From contig NZ_AP012334.1 in NCBI RefSeq assembly GCF_001042695.1, positions 1,178,001 to 1,242,000 of the forward strand: a DNA stretch of 64,000 nt, in the 5' to 3' direction. Numbering within the stretch: the first letter of the stretch is position 1; each line of letters starts with the position of its first letter. This stretch comes from Scardovia inopinata JCM 12537 (GTDB lineage Bacteria > Actinomycetota > Actinomycetes > Actinomycetales > Bifidobacteriaceae). A program made the translations under genes and the position numbers. The notes below the pieces were generated by a model. The model searched no databases. It was not told where the DNA came from and saw only the letters and a program-made list of their open reading frames with translations. Below, piece by piece: positions 1 to 8,666 of this stretch.

Positions 1-220
1 GATGCGCGATCCACTGCTGACCATCACGAATCAAAGGCTTCCAGGGATGTCTGCTGGAATTGTTAGCCGTTAGCAAGGGACGTTTTGCTTTCTTCGTAAC
101 CTGATGCTCACCAGCCTGACTATCAGTGCTCTTGGCAATCGAGCTGGTTTTACTTTCCCCAGCATTCTTTTGATTAAGCTGATTCTGCTGATTTCTCCGA
201 CTATCCCCAGTCTGTAGCAT
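1..220 (-). CDS. unknown protein, N-terminal part only (cut by window edge)
   Basis: An open frame starts with ATG at 220 and runs off the left edge, giving about 73 residues. A GAGGAG motif about 10 bases upstream of the ATG is a good ribosome binding site. The visible part is hydrophilic, rich in Gln, Asn, Ser and Lys, and begins MLQTGDSRRNQQNQ. It has no membrane segment and looks disordered, like the leader of a larger protein. I do not recognise a family. It lies downstream of the esterase gene on the same strand, 116 bases away, with a weak hairpin between them. The start is well supported; the function is unknown. Confidence 0.6.
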   Translation of the reverse strand, partial: MLQTGDSRRNQQNQLNQKNAGESKTSSIAKSTDSQAGEHQVTKKAKRPLLTANNSSRHPWKPLIRDGQQWIAH

Positions 221-271
221 TATCTCAGTCTCCTCTGTTTCTTCGCACGTCTGTTACCATAATAAGCTCCG

Positions 272-303
272 GCCCCAGCAGACACACCGAATACGTCTGG
301 GGC
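272..303 (-). terminator. weak hairpin after the esterase gene
   Basis: A 7-bp inverted repeat (GCCCCAG at 272-278 and CTGGGGC at 297-303) lies just beyond the esterase stop. No T-run follows on the minus strand, so this is at best an inefficient terminator. Confidence 0.3.
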
Positions 304-336
304 AGGCCTGGAAGTGAAAGCATCTTTGCAGATATT

Positions 337-1785
337 TCACTGACCTATCCCAGCCATACGCTTGACATGAGGAAAATTCTTGATAGCAACCGGCTGGGAG
401 CTAAGACCTGTCTGATAGCAGAAAAGAGCAACTCCGAAGTTCATCACAGTCCTGACTGTTCTCCAGTCATGCCCGGTCCCCTGGGCGACCACAGCGGTAA
501 CGCTCATTCCTTTTGCCAGAGCTGCCCTGGCAATAATGCGGGCATTTTTTTGACCCAACGTATCGTAATATCCATTCCCAAAAAGAAAAGTCTGACTGGG
601 TTGCCCATACTTAGCTATGGCTGTCGCCGGCACATGGTCATCGTACTGTTCCCGGGAACCTCGGTAAAAGCGAGTAATCATGGACGAGACTGACCCATTA
701 GTTTCATGTTCCTCCCCACCGACTGAAAAAATATGGCCATAGAGCTGATGATGCCGGGGGCCCAGATGGGTTGCACAGGTACCACCCATGGAAAAACCAC
801 CGATTCCCCAAGACGCTCCTGGTTTTTGAACCGGCAGATGAGCCACAACCCAGCGGGTCACGTCGACGGTCAGGTAGGTCTCCACTTTCCCATATACAGG
901 AGTATCAGAGCACAAGGTATCATGTGAAGGATTTCCCAGCTGATCCGGCGAAATCACAATTGGGGCCAGGCCATCATTTTTCTTGGCAAAAGCATCCATG
1001 ATCTTATGGATTTTTCCTGCGGCAAAAAACCTGTCAGGATCTCCCGGCTGCCCTGCCATGAGAATCAGCAGAGGCAAGCGGGGAGGATTTTTGACCAAAG
1101 CAGCAGGAGGCAAATAAATTGTTGCAGGACGAGCTTTGAAATGTGATGTTTTACCCGGAATAGGAACGATTCTTACGATCCCCTCTTTTCGCACAGAAAG
1201 CGGACGCGAGGAAAGAGATTCTCCTGACTTGCTGTGGCTGAACATGGCTTTCCACCGTTTTACTGTCATAACAGAAGGACGATGGGGCTTCTCGCTAAGC
1301 TGGGGATATACCCGCTTCCCCAGGAGTGATTTTACCGTGGGATACTGGCCGTAGACTGCATTCACTCCCAAAGTTGACCAGATCAGGGCAAGAATAACCA
1401 GAAAAACAGCAGCGGCTTTTCTCCACTTTTTCCAGACCGACAGGCTGACAAGGGCATAACCGAGGATTCCCATGCCCACGGCGACTGTACGAATCACCAG
1501 AGCGCCCAGCTGGACATTGAAGAGAACCCAGACGTCAGAAATGAGGTAGGTCAACATACCACCCAGAAAAAAGAAGATACAAAAACCGGCAACTTGTCTG
1601 AGCAAAATAGACAGGGTCGACCGGCCGGAGCCTTTCTTCTTCATGCTGTCGGCCTGCCTCATGCTGTCAGCCTGCCTTCTTCCCACAGGAATTCCCACAG
1701 GAAGGCAACAGATAGCCATAATAATCATCAATACAGTGACAGTTGTTGGAAGAGGCCCGGTCTCCAGATTAATATCAAACTGCAT
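337..1785 (-). CDS. membrane-anchored alpha/beta hydrolase (putative esterase)
   Basis: This 482-residue protein has about four hydrophobic segments in its first 145 residues, followed by an extracytoplasmic hydrolase domain. The nucleophile elbow GGFSMGG and a late GTGHDW segment supply the likely Ser and His of a catalytic triad. The layout resembles the esterase D / mycolyltransferase-like fold (Pfam PF00756 type) that is common as a membrane-tethered esterase in actinobacteria. The substrate cannot be told from sequence. The ATG at 1785 has AGGAGAG upstream. Residues near 37-48 contain a short duplication of RQADSM, from a small DNA repeat. It is probably a surface carboxylesterase; a role in cell-envelope lipid modification is only a guess. 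Confidence 0.75.
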   Translation of the reverse strand: MQFDINLETGPLPTTVTVLMIIMAICCLPVGIPVGRRQADSMRQADSMKKKGSGRSTLSILLRQVAGFCIFFFLGGMLTYLISDVWVLFNVQLGALVIRTVAVGMGILGYALVSLSVWKKWRKAAAVFLVILALIWSTLGVNAVYGQYPTVKSLLGKRVYPQLSEKPHRPSVMTVKRWKAMFSHSKSGESLSSRPLSVRKEGIVRIVPIPGKTSHFKARPATIYLPPAALVKNPPRLPLLILMAGQPGDPDRFFAAGKIHKIMDAFAKKNDGLAPIVISPDQLGNPSHDTLCSDTPVYGKVETYLTVDVTRWVVAHLPVQKPGASWGIGGFSMGGTCATHLGPRHHQLYGHIFSVGGEEHETNGSVSSMITRFYRGSREQYDDHVPATAIAKYGQPSQTFLFGNGYYDTLGQKNARIIARAALAKGMSVTAVVAQGTGHDWRTVRTVMNFGVALFCYQTGLSSQPVAIKNFPHVKRMAGIGQ

Positions 1786-1883
1786 CAGTACTCTCCTGAA
1801 ATCATCCTCGGATCATTCTACTCTTTCCCCAGCTTTTCTTTTTCACCCTGGGTTCTAGTTTATAGAGGCTAGGTTTATAAGGT

Positions 1884-2930
1884 CTAGTCCATAACAACAG
1901 TGGTCATGGACATGGAGGAATCAATGGGAAAATCATCGGACGATGGCTTGCACCCTGCCTGAACCAGATTGACTCCCAGCATGGCTACCATGGCACCATT
2001 ATCTGTACACAGATCTATCCGGGGAATGCGGACTTCTATCCCTTCTTTCTGCCCATATTCTGTCAGTTTTGCTCTCAACTGTGAATTTGCGCTGAAACCG
2101 CCTCCTACAATTAAGGTTGATGAATCATAATTCTGACAACCCTTAATAGCTTTTCTGGCCAATACAGAAGCAACAGAATCAGCCAAGGAAGCGCAGACAT
2201 CATCAACGGGAATTGTGCGTCCTTGACCATTCTCTTCTTCCAGCCAACGGGCAACCGCAGTCTTCACTCCTGAGAAACTGAAGTCATAAGGATGCTGAAC
2301 AGCGGACCGCCCCTGAGTCAACCCTTGCGGAACCCGAATGGCATGAGGATTCCCCCGCTTGGCATGGCGGTCAATGAAGGGGCCGCCCGGGTAAGGAAAG
2401 CCGAGGAGACGGGCTATCTTATCAAAGCACTCTCCGGCAGCGTCATCGAGGGTAGTTCCCACCAGGTCAATGGATCTGGCAATATCATTGATGCGCAAGA
2501 GGGAAGTATGACCGCCGGAGACAATCAAAGCCAGGGTGTTAGAGGGAAAAGAACCAAACTGCAGTTGAGTTACGGCAACGTGGCCAATAACATGATTAAT
2601 CCCATACAAGGGTTTATGAGCAGCATAAGCCAGGGCCTTGGCGCCGGAGACGCCTACGGCCAGACAGCCAGACAGACCGGGACCGGCAGAAACAGCCAGG
2701 GCATCAAGATCGGACAGATCCAGATGAGCCTGGGCCAAAGCCTGAGAGACCACAGGAATAAAGGCTTCAGCGTGTGCCCGGGAAGCCAGCTCGGGAATAA
2801 CGCCTCCATACCGGGCATGCTCTTCCATGGATGAGGCAACAACGTTGGACAGGAGCGTCCGCCCCTGAACAACTGCTGCTGCAGTCTCATCGCAAGTTGA
2901 TTCAATTCCCAGAACAATCGGTTCGGCCAT
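1884..2930 (-). CDS. tsaD: tRNA N6-adenosine threonylcarbamoyltransferase TsaD
   Basis: This 348-residue ASKHA-family protein transfers the threonylcarbamoyl group from TC-AMP to A37 of ANN-decoding tRNAs (t6A). It begins with the family signature LGIESTCDETA and has the metal-binding HVIGHV motif near residue 110. GGGFSANSQLR and a C-terminal DNGAMVA are also typical. Length is normal for the family. The partners TsaB and TsaE are encoded just upstream on the same strand with rimI between, forming an operon for the complex. The ATG at 2930 has AAAGG upstream. The tsaC/sua5 gene for the first step is not in the window. Confidence 0.97.
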   Translation of the reverse strand: MAEPIVLGIESTCDETAAAVVQGRTLLSNVVASSMEEHARYGGVIPELASRAHAEAFIPVVSQALAQAHLDLSDLDALAVSAGPGLSGCLAVGVSGAKALAYAAHKPLYGINHVIGHVAVTQLQFGSFPSNTLALIVSGGHTSLLRINDIARSIDLVGTTLDDAAGECFDKIARLLGFPYPGGPFIDRHAKRGNPHAIRVPQGLTQGRSAVQHPYDFSFSGVKTAVARWLEEENGQGRTIPVDDVCASLADSVASVLARKAIKGCQNYDSSTLIVGGGFSANSQLRAKLTEYGQKEGIEVRIPRIDLCTDNGAMVAMLGVNLVQAGCKPSSDDFPIDSSMSMTTVVMD

Positions 2931-2985
2931 TACTTAACCTTTTTCTCGCAATATTCAGTTTTGTGACTGAATACCTGTGGCATAT

Positions 2986-3498
2986 TTATTTGATGTGCTT
3001 ATTGAAGTTTACTGTATGTCTTGAAGCATGTGCCCAATCAGATACAGTGCACTCCATAGTATAAGCGTCAATATTCTCAGGCTGATAATACCGTTTACGC
3101 AACCCCATCAAGCGAAAACCATTCTTTTTATAGAGCGCCAAAGCAGGTTCATTATCTACCCGAACTTCCAGCAGCATTCGCTGAGCATGAAGAGCAGACG
3201 CAGCATTCATTACAGCCCCAAGCAGGGCCTGCCCAATATGGTGCCCCTGGTCTGCTGGCGCAACCCCAATGGTCATGATCTGGGCATCGCTGCCATCAAA
3301 CCAGATGCCAGCATAACCTCGAATACGGATGGGCTTGTCGTTGGGTTCAGGAGTCAACTCCTCATCCACAAAATAATATCGAGACTCTGCCGCCAGCTCA
3401 CTTTTAAGAACTTCAGGACTCCAGGCTTCCGGGCCGAATAGCTCTTTTTCCAGGTTAGAGACGGCCTCGATATCTTCCTGGACCATAGGTCGTATCAT
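2986..3498 (-). CDS. rimI: ribosomal protein S18-alanine N-acetyltransferase RimI
   Basis: This is a 170-residue GNAT acetyltransferase. It starts IRPMVQEDIEAV and carries the acetyl-CoA-binding region around GVAPADQGHHIGQALL. The ending, with LEVRVDNEPALALYKKNGF, is typical of RimI. By family, it acetylates the N-terminus of ribosomal protein S18 and perhaps other proteins. Its ATG overlaps the tsaB stop (ATGA at 3495-3498), so it is translationally coupled. Its position between tsaB and tsaD is the common arrangement in actinobacteria and supports the name over a generic GNAT. Confidence 0.9.
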   Translation of the reverse strand: MIRPMVQEDIEAVSNLEKELFGPEAWSPEVLKSELAAESRYYFVDEELTPEPNDKPIRIRGYAGIWFDGSDAQIMTIGVAPADQGHHIGQALLGAVMNAASALHAQRMLLEVRVDNEPALALYKKNGFRLMGLRKRYYQPENIDAYTMECTVSDWAHASRHTVNFNKHIK

Positions 3499-4346
3499 TT
3501 TTTCTGGTTCTTTTCAGTCAAAGTTAACGATATGGCAGTTTCCCCCAGTTTGTGCCGGGAAGCTGTGGGCACAGTGATATCAGGACGACGCAGGTATAAA
3601 GGATCGGTAGAACAGGGATCCTTCCGGCTCTGATGAGCGCGGGCCACAGCAGCGAATAAGTCCACTCCCCCGGCTCCTCCGTCCACCAGACAGGATAAGT
3701 CGCTGACTGTGCAGCCCGAGTCGCTGTGCATCCGTCTGCGCTGATCTTCCAGATCGTCCCAGGCCTGCATGTAGGAGCCGGCACCTCTGCCCGAGATAGC
3801 AAGAGTGGCCTGCCTATAGGCAGGGTGGGAAGCCAGAAAGTGGCTTATTTCCAAAGATATGGTGCTGGCAGAGGCAATATTGAGGTCTGTCAGCTGCTGG
3901 GGAATCAGGTTGTTGCCAGAAATGATCCCAGATACGTCATATAAAGCATAATAAAGCTGTTTTCTGCGGGCATCATTGACAGCTAAAACCAAGTGAGGGA
4001 ATGATTTACCAGAGTCTGACATCTTCTTGCGGGCATACCACAGAGCCTGAGCTTCCACAATATTCTGCCCCAAAAGGTTGGCTCCACAGACAAAAGATAA
4101 GGCCCGGGCAGTTACTATTCCCGCCCGCAGCCCGGTAAAGGGAGCAGGGCCGGTTCCTACAACGATTGTTCCCAGATCTTCCGGCTGAATACCGGCTGCC
4201 TCTATGACCCGGCGAATATGGGGTTCCAGTTTTTCCACATGCGAGCGCGAATCAGTCTCGATAAGCGGTTCGTGCCCTACCAGGCCTACAGTTGAGCCAA
4301 AAGAAGTGTCAATCACCAGACAGGAATCCTGATCAGAGTGACTCAT
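3495..4346 (-). CDS. tsaB: t6A biosynthesis protein TsaB
   Basis: This 283-residue protein is a catalytically inactive ASKHA paralogue that forms the TsaD-TsaB core of the t6A enzyme. It has LVIDTSFGSTVGL at its start and VVGTGPAPFTGLRAGIVTA, the hallmark loop of TsaB. A longer frame reaches 4376, but I chose the ATG at 4346. That start overlaps the tsaE stop as ATGA and has AGGAGAA upstream. The C-terminal part is somewhat longer than in E. coli. It sits between tsaE and rimI with overlaps on both sides. Confidence 0.93.
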   Translation of the reverse strand: MSHSDQDSCLVIDTSFGSTVGLVGHEPLIETDSRSHVEKLEPHIRRVIEAAGIQPEDLGTIVVGTGPAPFTGLRAGIVTARALSFVCGANLLGQNIVEAQALWYARKKMSDSGKSFPHLVLAVNDARRKQLYYALYDVSGIISGNNLIPQQLTDLNIASASTISLEISHFLASHPAYRQATLAISGRGAGSYMQAWDDLEDQRRRMHSDSGCTVSDLSCLVDGGAGGVDLFAAVARAHQSRKDPCSTDPLYLRRPDITVPTASRHKLGETAISLTLTEKNQKK

Positions 4347-4954
4347 AGATCTATTTCTCCTTGTCGTTCTTTCCACGAGGTTCCTACTGCCCGGATAGTG
4401 ACGGTCCTCTCTCCGTCACTGGTTAGCTCTCCCCGATCAGAATAGGCAGCATGCGCGGGCCGGCTGATAGAGATCTCCAGTCTATCATCAGATAAGGCTG
4501 AAGCCATGAGCGACCCCCACTCGATCACTATACTGGTCCCCGGGCCAGGATCTTCCAGTTCTTCGTCCAGCCCTAGAGATTCTAGCTCATCCAGCAATCT
4601 GTTCCGCGATCTTTGCCTATCAGCTTCCGACTGCCCTCCCCGGCCAATTAACAAATCATCATTGTCAGACCCGGGAAGACGATAGGCATCCATATGGATT
4701 ACACGGGCCGGTGAACCATCTTGGTAGCGGCCTATCAGCTCACGAGCTATGGTAAAAGTTGGGGACACCATGGGCTCATCAATGTGCAGCCCCTGTCCTA
4801 TTCCCTGAGTTAGGGTCGTTTTCCCCGCTCCCAGCGGTCCGGAAAGAACAAGCACATCTCCTGCTTTCATGGCCCGGCCAATGCTCCGCCCTAACCTGCG
4901 CATATCGTCAGCGTAAGGAACGGAAAAAACAATACTCGTGTTATCAGCGGTCAC
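4343..4954 (-). CDS. tsaE: t6A biosynthesis ATPase TsaE
   Basis: This 203-residue protein is a P-loop ATPase that drives turnover of the TsaBD complex. The Walker A motif GPLGAGKTTL is at residues 39-48. It is followed by the family's SPTFTIARE and HMDAYRL stretches and an IVIEWGSL segment. It is longer than the usual 150-160 residues. The extra length lies mostly in a charged middle insert around residues 95-130. It overlaps the end of holA by 11 bases and the start of tsaB by 4, so the block is probably one transcript. Confidence 0.93.
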   Translation of the reverse strand: MTADNTSIVFSVPYADDMRRLGRSIGRAMKAGDVLVLSGPLGAGKTTLTQGIGQGLHIDEPMVSPTFTIARELIGRYQDGSPARVIHMDAYRLPGSDNDDLLIGRGGQSEADRQRSRNRLLDELESLGLDEELEDPGPGTSIVIEWGSLMASALSDDRLEISISRPAHAAYSDRGELTSDGERTVTIRAVGTSWKERQGEIDL

Positions 4955-5930
4955 TTGCTGAAATCCTGCCTTTCTTTGCCAGAGTTTCCACTAATATTTC
5001 CATAGCATAGAGCGGATCCGTGCCGCTGCTCTTGCACTGTTCATCTGCCCAGGCTGCGGTCTGAATGCACTTTCTCAAGCCTTGAGAAGTCCAGCCCCGA
5101 ACGTCTTTCCTGGCATTCCGCAGCTGCCAGGGTGCCATTCTAGCCTCGGCAGGAGTTATTGTTCCCCTGTCGACTGCCGACGCCTTCGCCATTGCCCGGA
5201 TTTTCATTGCAATAGCACCAATAATAGCAAGGGGATCTACCCCCTGAGCCAGGGCCGATCTCAGGCCCAGCACAGCCTGAGCCACATTCCCTGATATAGC
5301 CCGGTCTGCTACATTAAAACCCGTCACTCGGGGATCAGCTGAAAGATAGGTTTCTACCTGATTGCGGCTGATAGGATCCTGGGGAAAATCATCGCAGAGC
5401 TGTTCGCACAGGGCGGCAATCTCACCAGTTTTGTCAGTCAGAACATCAACTATAAGCTGTGCGGCGTCGGGGGTGATTCGTCTCTTTCGTTTTTCACAAC
5501 AGTGAAGAACAAAATTCTTCCTGGAGTCAGGCTTTTTAAGACTTTCTATTGGGTCAAGAACTGCTCCAGCCTTCTGAGCCCGTTTAATAATTCCACTCCC
5601 CTTGGTGGAGCCATTATGACGAACAATCACTATACTGACAGGGTTGGATTCCTTCCGAAAGCGCTGGCAATACTCAACAAGGGCTGTTCCCACCTCTTCA
5701 TCCATATTTTCCCCGTGGCTCATAAGTACGATGGAAGCGTCGGACAGGAGCGAGGGGCTGACCGCTTGGTCAAAATCAAAAGCCGTACAAGTTGCTGCAT
5801 CCAGTTCAATGATCTCTGCCTCAGGTAGTGTGCGGAAGGCGACGGTCTTCAGCTCTTGTACGCGCTGACCGCTTAAATAATCATCTTCGCCTGAGACAAT
5901 ATGAACAAACCCCTGTGGCATGTGTGGCAT
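4944..5930 (-). CDS. holA: DNA polymerase III delta subunit HolA
   Basis: The product is about 328 residues and resembles the clamp-loader delta subunit, which opens the beta sliding clamp. The N-terminal FVHIVSGEDDYLSG is the characteristic opening. The central AQKAGAVLDPIESLK region and the C-terminal all-helical collar region also fit. The frame is open up to 6125, inside comEC. I place the start at the ATG at 5930, so that the conserved opening lies about 5-15 residues from the N-terminus; 5969 and 5921 are alternatives. A near-perfect palindrome, CTGCCGCGGCAG (5974-5985), lies just upstream. Confidence 0.87.
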   Translation of the reverse strand: MPHMPQGFVHIVSGEDDYLSGQRVQELKTVAFRTLPEAEIIELDAATCTAFDFDQAVSPSLLSDASIVLMSHGENMDEEVGTALVEYCQRFRKESNPVSIVIVRHNGSTKGSGIIKRAQKAGAVLDPIESLKKPDSRKNFVLHCCEKRKRRITPDAAQLIVDVLTDKTGEIAALCEQLCDDFPQDPISRNQVETYLSADPRVTGFNVADRAISGNVAQAVLGLRSALAQGVDPLAIIGAIAMKIRAMAKASAVDRGTITPAEARMAPWQLRNARKDVRGWTSQGLRKCIQTAAWADEQCKSSGTDPLYAMEILVETLAKKGRISASDR

Positions 5931-6084
5931 GCTTCCACTGTTCCTGCATACTTGGACAAACAAGCTCATCTTTCTGCCGCGGCAGGAAGGTGCTGAAACA
6001 GACAAGACAGCAAGTGCTAAGGCAACCTGCAGAGGCCGAACAAGGGCAGTACAAAACTTAGCTTGATCCTGATGAAAAAATACG

Positions 6085-7773
6085 TTACCAATCCTGCTGA
6101 AAAACATGGTCTTTGATGTCTCCAATCCAATAAGAAAGCCGCTGCTTAAGCGTAATCTTCAGATTTTCCCCCTGCATCTTCACTCCCTGAACTCTTGCTC
6201 TATGAGCCTTGACTCCTTGCTTCGCTTCTTTGACAAACAGATAGAATAGTGCGCTGCCGGCATAGAGGAAAGCCAGAATAAGTACACCTGTCCCCCCAGC
6301 CGGCCAAGCGATGGTGCACCACGAGTTATCAGATAAAGCTAAAGATAGGCTATTCATCAACTGAGTCAGGCCTGATGCCACATAAACCAGACAAAATGAC
6401 AGCTGTCTGCAGATCGGAGCCAGGAGAAAACCAGACAAGCCCAGAATTGTCGCTGCTGATACCAAAGGAGATACCAGAAGGTTGGCTGGCAGGGACAGAA
6501 GCGGAACTGCCGGTATCATCAATATGCTGATGGGGAGACTGAAAACCTGGGCACAGACTGTCAATGATATGGTTTCAGCGCATAGCTTGGGCACATATCG
6601 ACTGAGAGCACGGCATAAAGGCCGGTGGAAAAGAAGGATTCCATAAACTGCAGAACACGATAAGGCAAAACCGTAGCTCCAGGCCAGAGAAGGATTGCAC
6701 AGGAGAATCGCTATGACTGTCAGATTGAGCGAGTTAAAAGCATTCGTAACCAATCCCACCCCGAAACAGAACGATCCTATGAGACCCATAACTAAAGCTC
6801 TGATCAGCGAATCCGATGGATACATCATCGTCGACAAGGCAAAATACGCCAGGATCGTAACCACAGCGATGATTCGGTTCCCCATTTTACAGCGAACCAG
6901 AATCCACCTGATCAAGGAAGCAAGGAGCACAAAATGACTGCCAGAGACAGCCATTAAATGCATAATTCCCAAATTCAGGAAAGAATCCTTCACCTTAGAT
7001 ACATATGCTTCTGACAGGGTCTTGTCTGTTCCCTGTCGAGATCCAGAGACGAAAGCCTCATTTCCCATAACCCCCAAGGTCAAGCCTGGAACCAGGATCT
7101 GACCCTGAGGAGACAGTTTTTGGGTTTCTTCCAGGAAAACTTCCTGCATCCTTGAAATTTTCTGCCGCCACCAACCGGGAGGATTCAGACAATGGACCGA
7201 TTCCCTCTGAGAGGAAAGAGAAAACCAGAGAGGAACTTTCCCATATTGGGCAGGGGAAAGCTTCCCCTGAATCCAGTATTCCCCCTGATTGCGAAGGGAG
7301 CAGTCCCGCCCGGAGGCATATATCCGCAAGGGAAAATTGGAAACAGTCAAAACTTGTGATTCAGAGGCTGACACCAGAGCCTGACCGTCAACTTTGCAAT
7401 CGAAAGCCCGTCTGTCTGAAGCCATAACCGGAGAGCGCACACGGACCAGGAGGGAACGAATGGAATCTGTTCCTTCCGGCAGATCCTGAGGCGATAAATC
7501 AACTGACTGATGAGCAGCTAGGCTGATAACCATACACAGGGCAGCAACGGTCAAGACCAGGCCATACAGTCCAATATTCATGAGTACCTGCCCATGATTG
7601 GAACGATTGGAAGAAGAGTTCAGGCACAGGCCCAGACTGAAAATGAGCAACACCAACCCCACTATTGCAGCGGAAATGAGCCCCTGGGGGTAGACATGCC
7701 ATATCAGTGCGGTTCCCCACAAAATCATGGCGACCAGAAAAAGACGAAAATCTTTGTACAGTCTATTATGCAT
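6085..7773 (-). CDS. comEC: ComEC/Rec2 competence channel protein
   Basis: This 562-residue polytopic membrane protein matches the DNA-uptake channel of competent bacteria. Three hydrophobic segments near the N-terminus are followed by an extracytoplasmic domain (about residues 95-215). The competence core then begins with GIMHLMAVSGSHF, the family signature, and has about seven more membrane segments. The C-terminal metallo-beta-lactamase domain of Bacillus ComEC is missing: the protein ends after the membrane part. The ATG at 7773 is 4 bases after the comEA stop, with AGGGGGATG upstream. It is probably co-transcribed with comEA and holA. Confidence 0.9.
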   Translation of the reverse strand: MHNRLYKDFRLFLVAMILWGTALIWHVYPQGLISAAIVGLVLLIFSLGLCLNSSSNRSNHGQVLMNIGLYGLVLTVAALCMVISLAAHQSVDLSPQDLPEGTDSIRSLLVRVRSPVMASDRRAFDCKVDGQALVSASESQVLTVSNFPLRIYASGRDCSLRNQGEYWIQGKLSPAQYGKVPLWFSLSSQRESVHCLNPPGWWRQKISRMQEVFLEETQKLSPQGQILVPGLTLGVMGNEAFVSGSRQGTDKTLSEAYVSKVKDSFLNLGIMHLMAVSGSHFVLLASLIRWILVRCKMGNRIIAVVTILAYFALSTMMYPSDSLIRALVMGLIGSFCFGVGLVTNAFNSLNLTVIAILLCNPSLAWSYGFALSCSAVYGILLFHRPLCRALSRYVPKLCAETISLTVCAQVFSLPISILMIPAVPLLSLPANLLVSPLVSAATILGLSGFLLAPICRQLSFCLVYVASGLTQLMNSLSLALSDNSWCTIAWPAGGTGVLILAFLYAGSALFYLFVKEAKQGVKAHRARVQGVKMQGENLKITLKQRLSYWIGDIKDHVFQQDW

Positions 7774-7777
7774 AGTC

Positions 7778-8440
7778 TCATCCCCCTACTGTGATGAAAT
7801 CACGAATAGATGCAAGCGTTTTTGACCCTATCCCTGAAACGTGAAGAAGATCATCAACTGAAGAAAAGCGGCCATGCTGATTCCTGTAGTCAATAATCTT
7901 TTGGGCTTTTGCCGGCCCTATCCCCTTGATGGTCTCCAGGTCCTGGAGGGTTGCTGTGTTGATGTTAATCCTCGAATCCCTACTTGATGCTGACCTTCCA
8001 GGAGGTGAACCGCCAGATTGGGGGCTGGCTGGAGATGACGAAGGACTTACGGCTGGCGCATCTTTAGCCTGCTGATTAGGCGACGCCGATGACTGCTGGT
8101 CTGAAGTGGAGGAAGGTGCAGGTGCCTGTCTGGAAGGGGCGGATGACGATGCTGGCGATGCTGACGATGACAGAAAACCCACCGCCTGCTGCAGCGAGCG
8201 CAAACTGGACGATTGAACAACCAGCAAAGCCAGGCTGGCGGTGAGGGCGGTAATCAAAACCAAAATAATGCAGACAGCCTGGGAGGGAGTCATAAAAAAT
8301 CTGGCAGCAGGTTGTGGAGCATGCTGAGCATGATGATAGGCACCCTGGTCTTGATCAGGGTTCTGATGATTCTGATGCCGCCAATGATACTGCTGATGCT
8401 GACGATGACGCGCTCTCCACATAAAAATATCGTGCCACAA
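7778..8440 (-). CDS. comEA: ComEA helix-hairpin-helix DNA-binding protein
   Basis: This 220-residue protein has a His/Gln-rich cytoplasmic head (residues 1-48), one membrane segment (about 54-76) and a Ser/Pro/Ala-rich extracytoplasmic linker. A C-terminal helix-hairpin-helix domain follows, with NINTATLQDLETIKGIGPAKA and then HVSGIGSKTLA. By family, it binds incoming DNA at the membrane and passes it to ComEC, encoded next door. The start is probably TTG at 8440; an ATG at 8422 is the alternative, and neither has a strong ribosome binding site. The His-rich head is unusual and might bind metal, but that is a guess. Confidence 0.88.
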   Translation of the reverse strand: MWHDIFMWRARHRQHQQYHWRHQNHQNPDQDQGAYHHAQHAPQPAARFFMTPSQAVCIILVLITALTASLALLVVQSSSLRSLQQAVGFLSSSASPASSSAPSRQAPAPSSTSDQQSSASPNQQAKDAPAVSPSSSPASPQSGGSPPGRSASSRDSRININTATLQDLETIKGIGPAKAQKIIDYRNQHGRFSSVDDLLHVSGIGSKTLASIRDFITVGG

Positions 8441-8629
8441 GAAGCACTCTCATGACACGATAATTCATTAATGTGGTCGAATGTGGAAAACACGCCCGAC
8501 AGATGACTTGACATCTTCAGGTCGCACACCACCAGCAGTCACATATCTGCATCCGTTCGCCCCCGATCAACTGGGTCGTCAGATTATCAGATCACACCTG
8601 GCTGGCCCCTAGTTTTCAGTCACCAAAAT

Positions 8630-8647
8630 CAGCCCTCACCAGGGCTG
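8630..8647 (-). terminator. hairpin after leuS
   Basis: CAGCCCT and AGGGCTG pair around a 4-base loop 20 bases beyond the leuS stop. On the minus strand the hairpin is followed by ATTTTGG, a short T-run. It is a plausible intrinsic terminator separating leuS from comEA. Confidence 0.5.
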
Positions 8648-8666
8648 GCATCAACAGCACCGACTC

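Noticed and set aside
2292-2834. 180-residue open frame opposite tsaD
   Set aside because: Antisense shadow; tsaD motifs establish the coding strand.
5974-5985. Terminator at the CTGCCGCGGCAG palindrome
   Set aside because: It has no loop and no T-run, and it lies just before the holA start; probably chance or a minor protein site.
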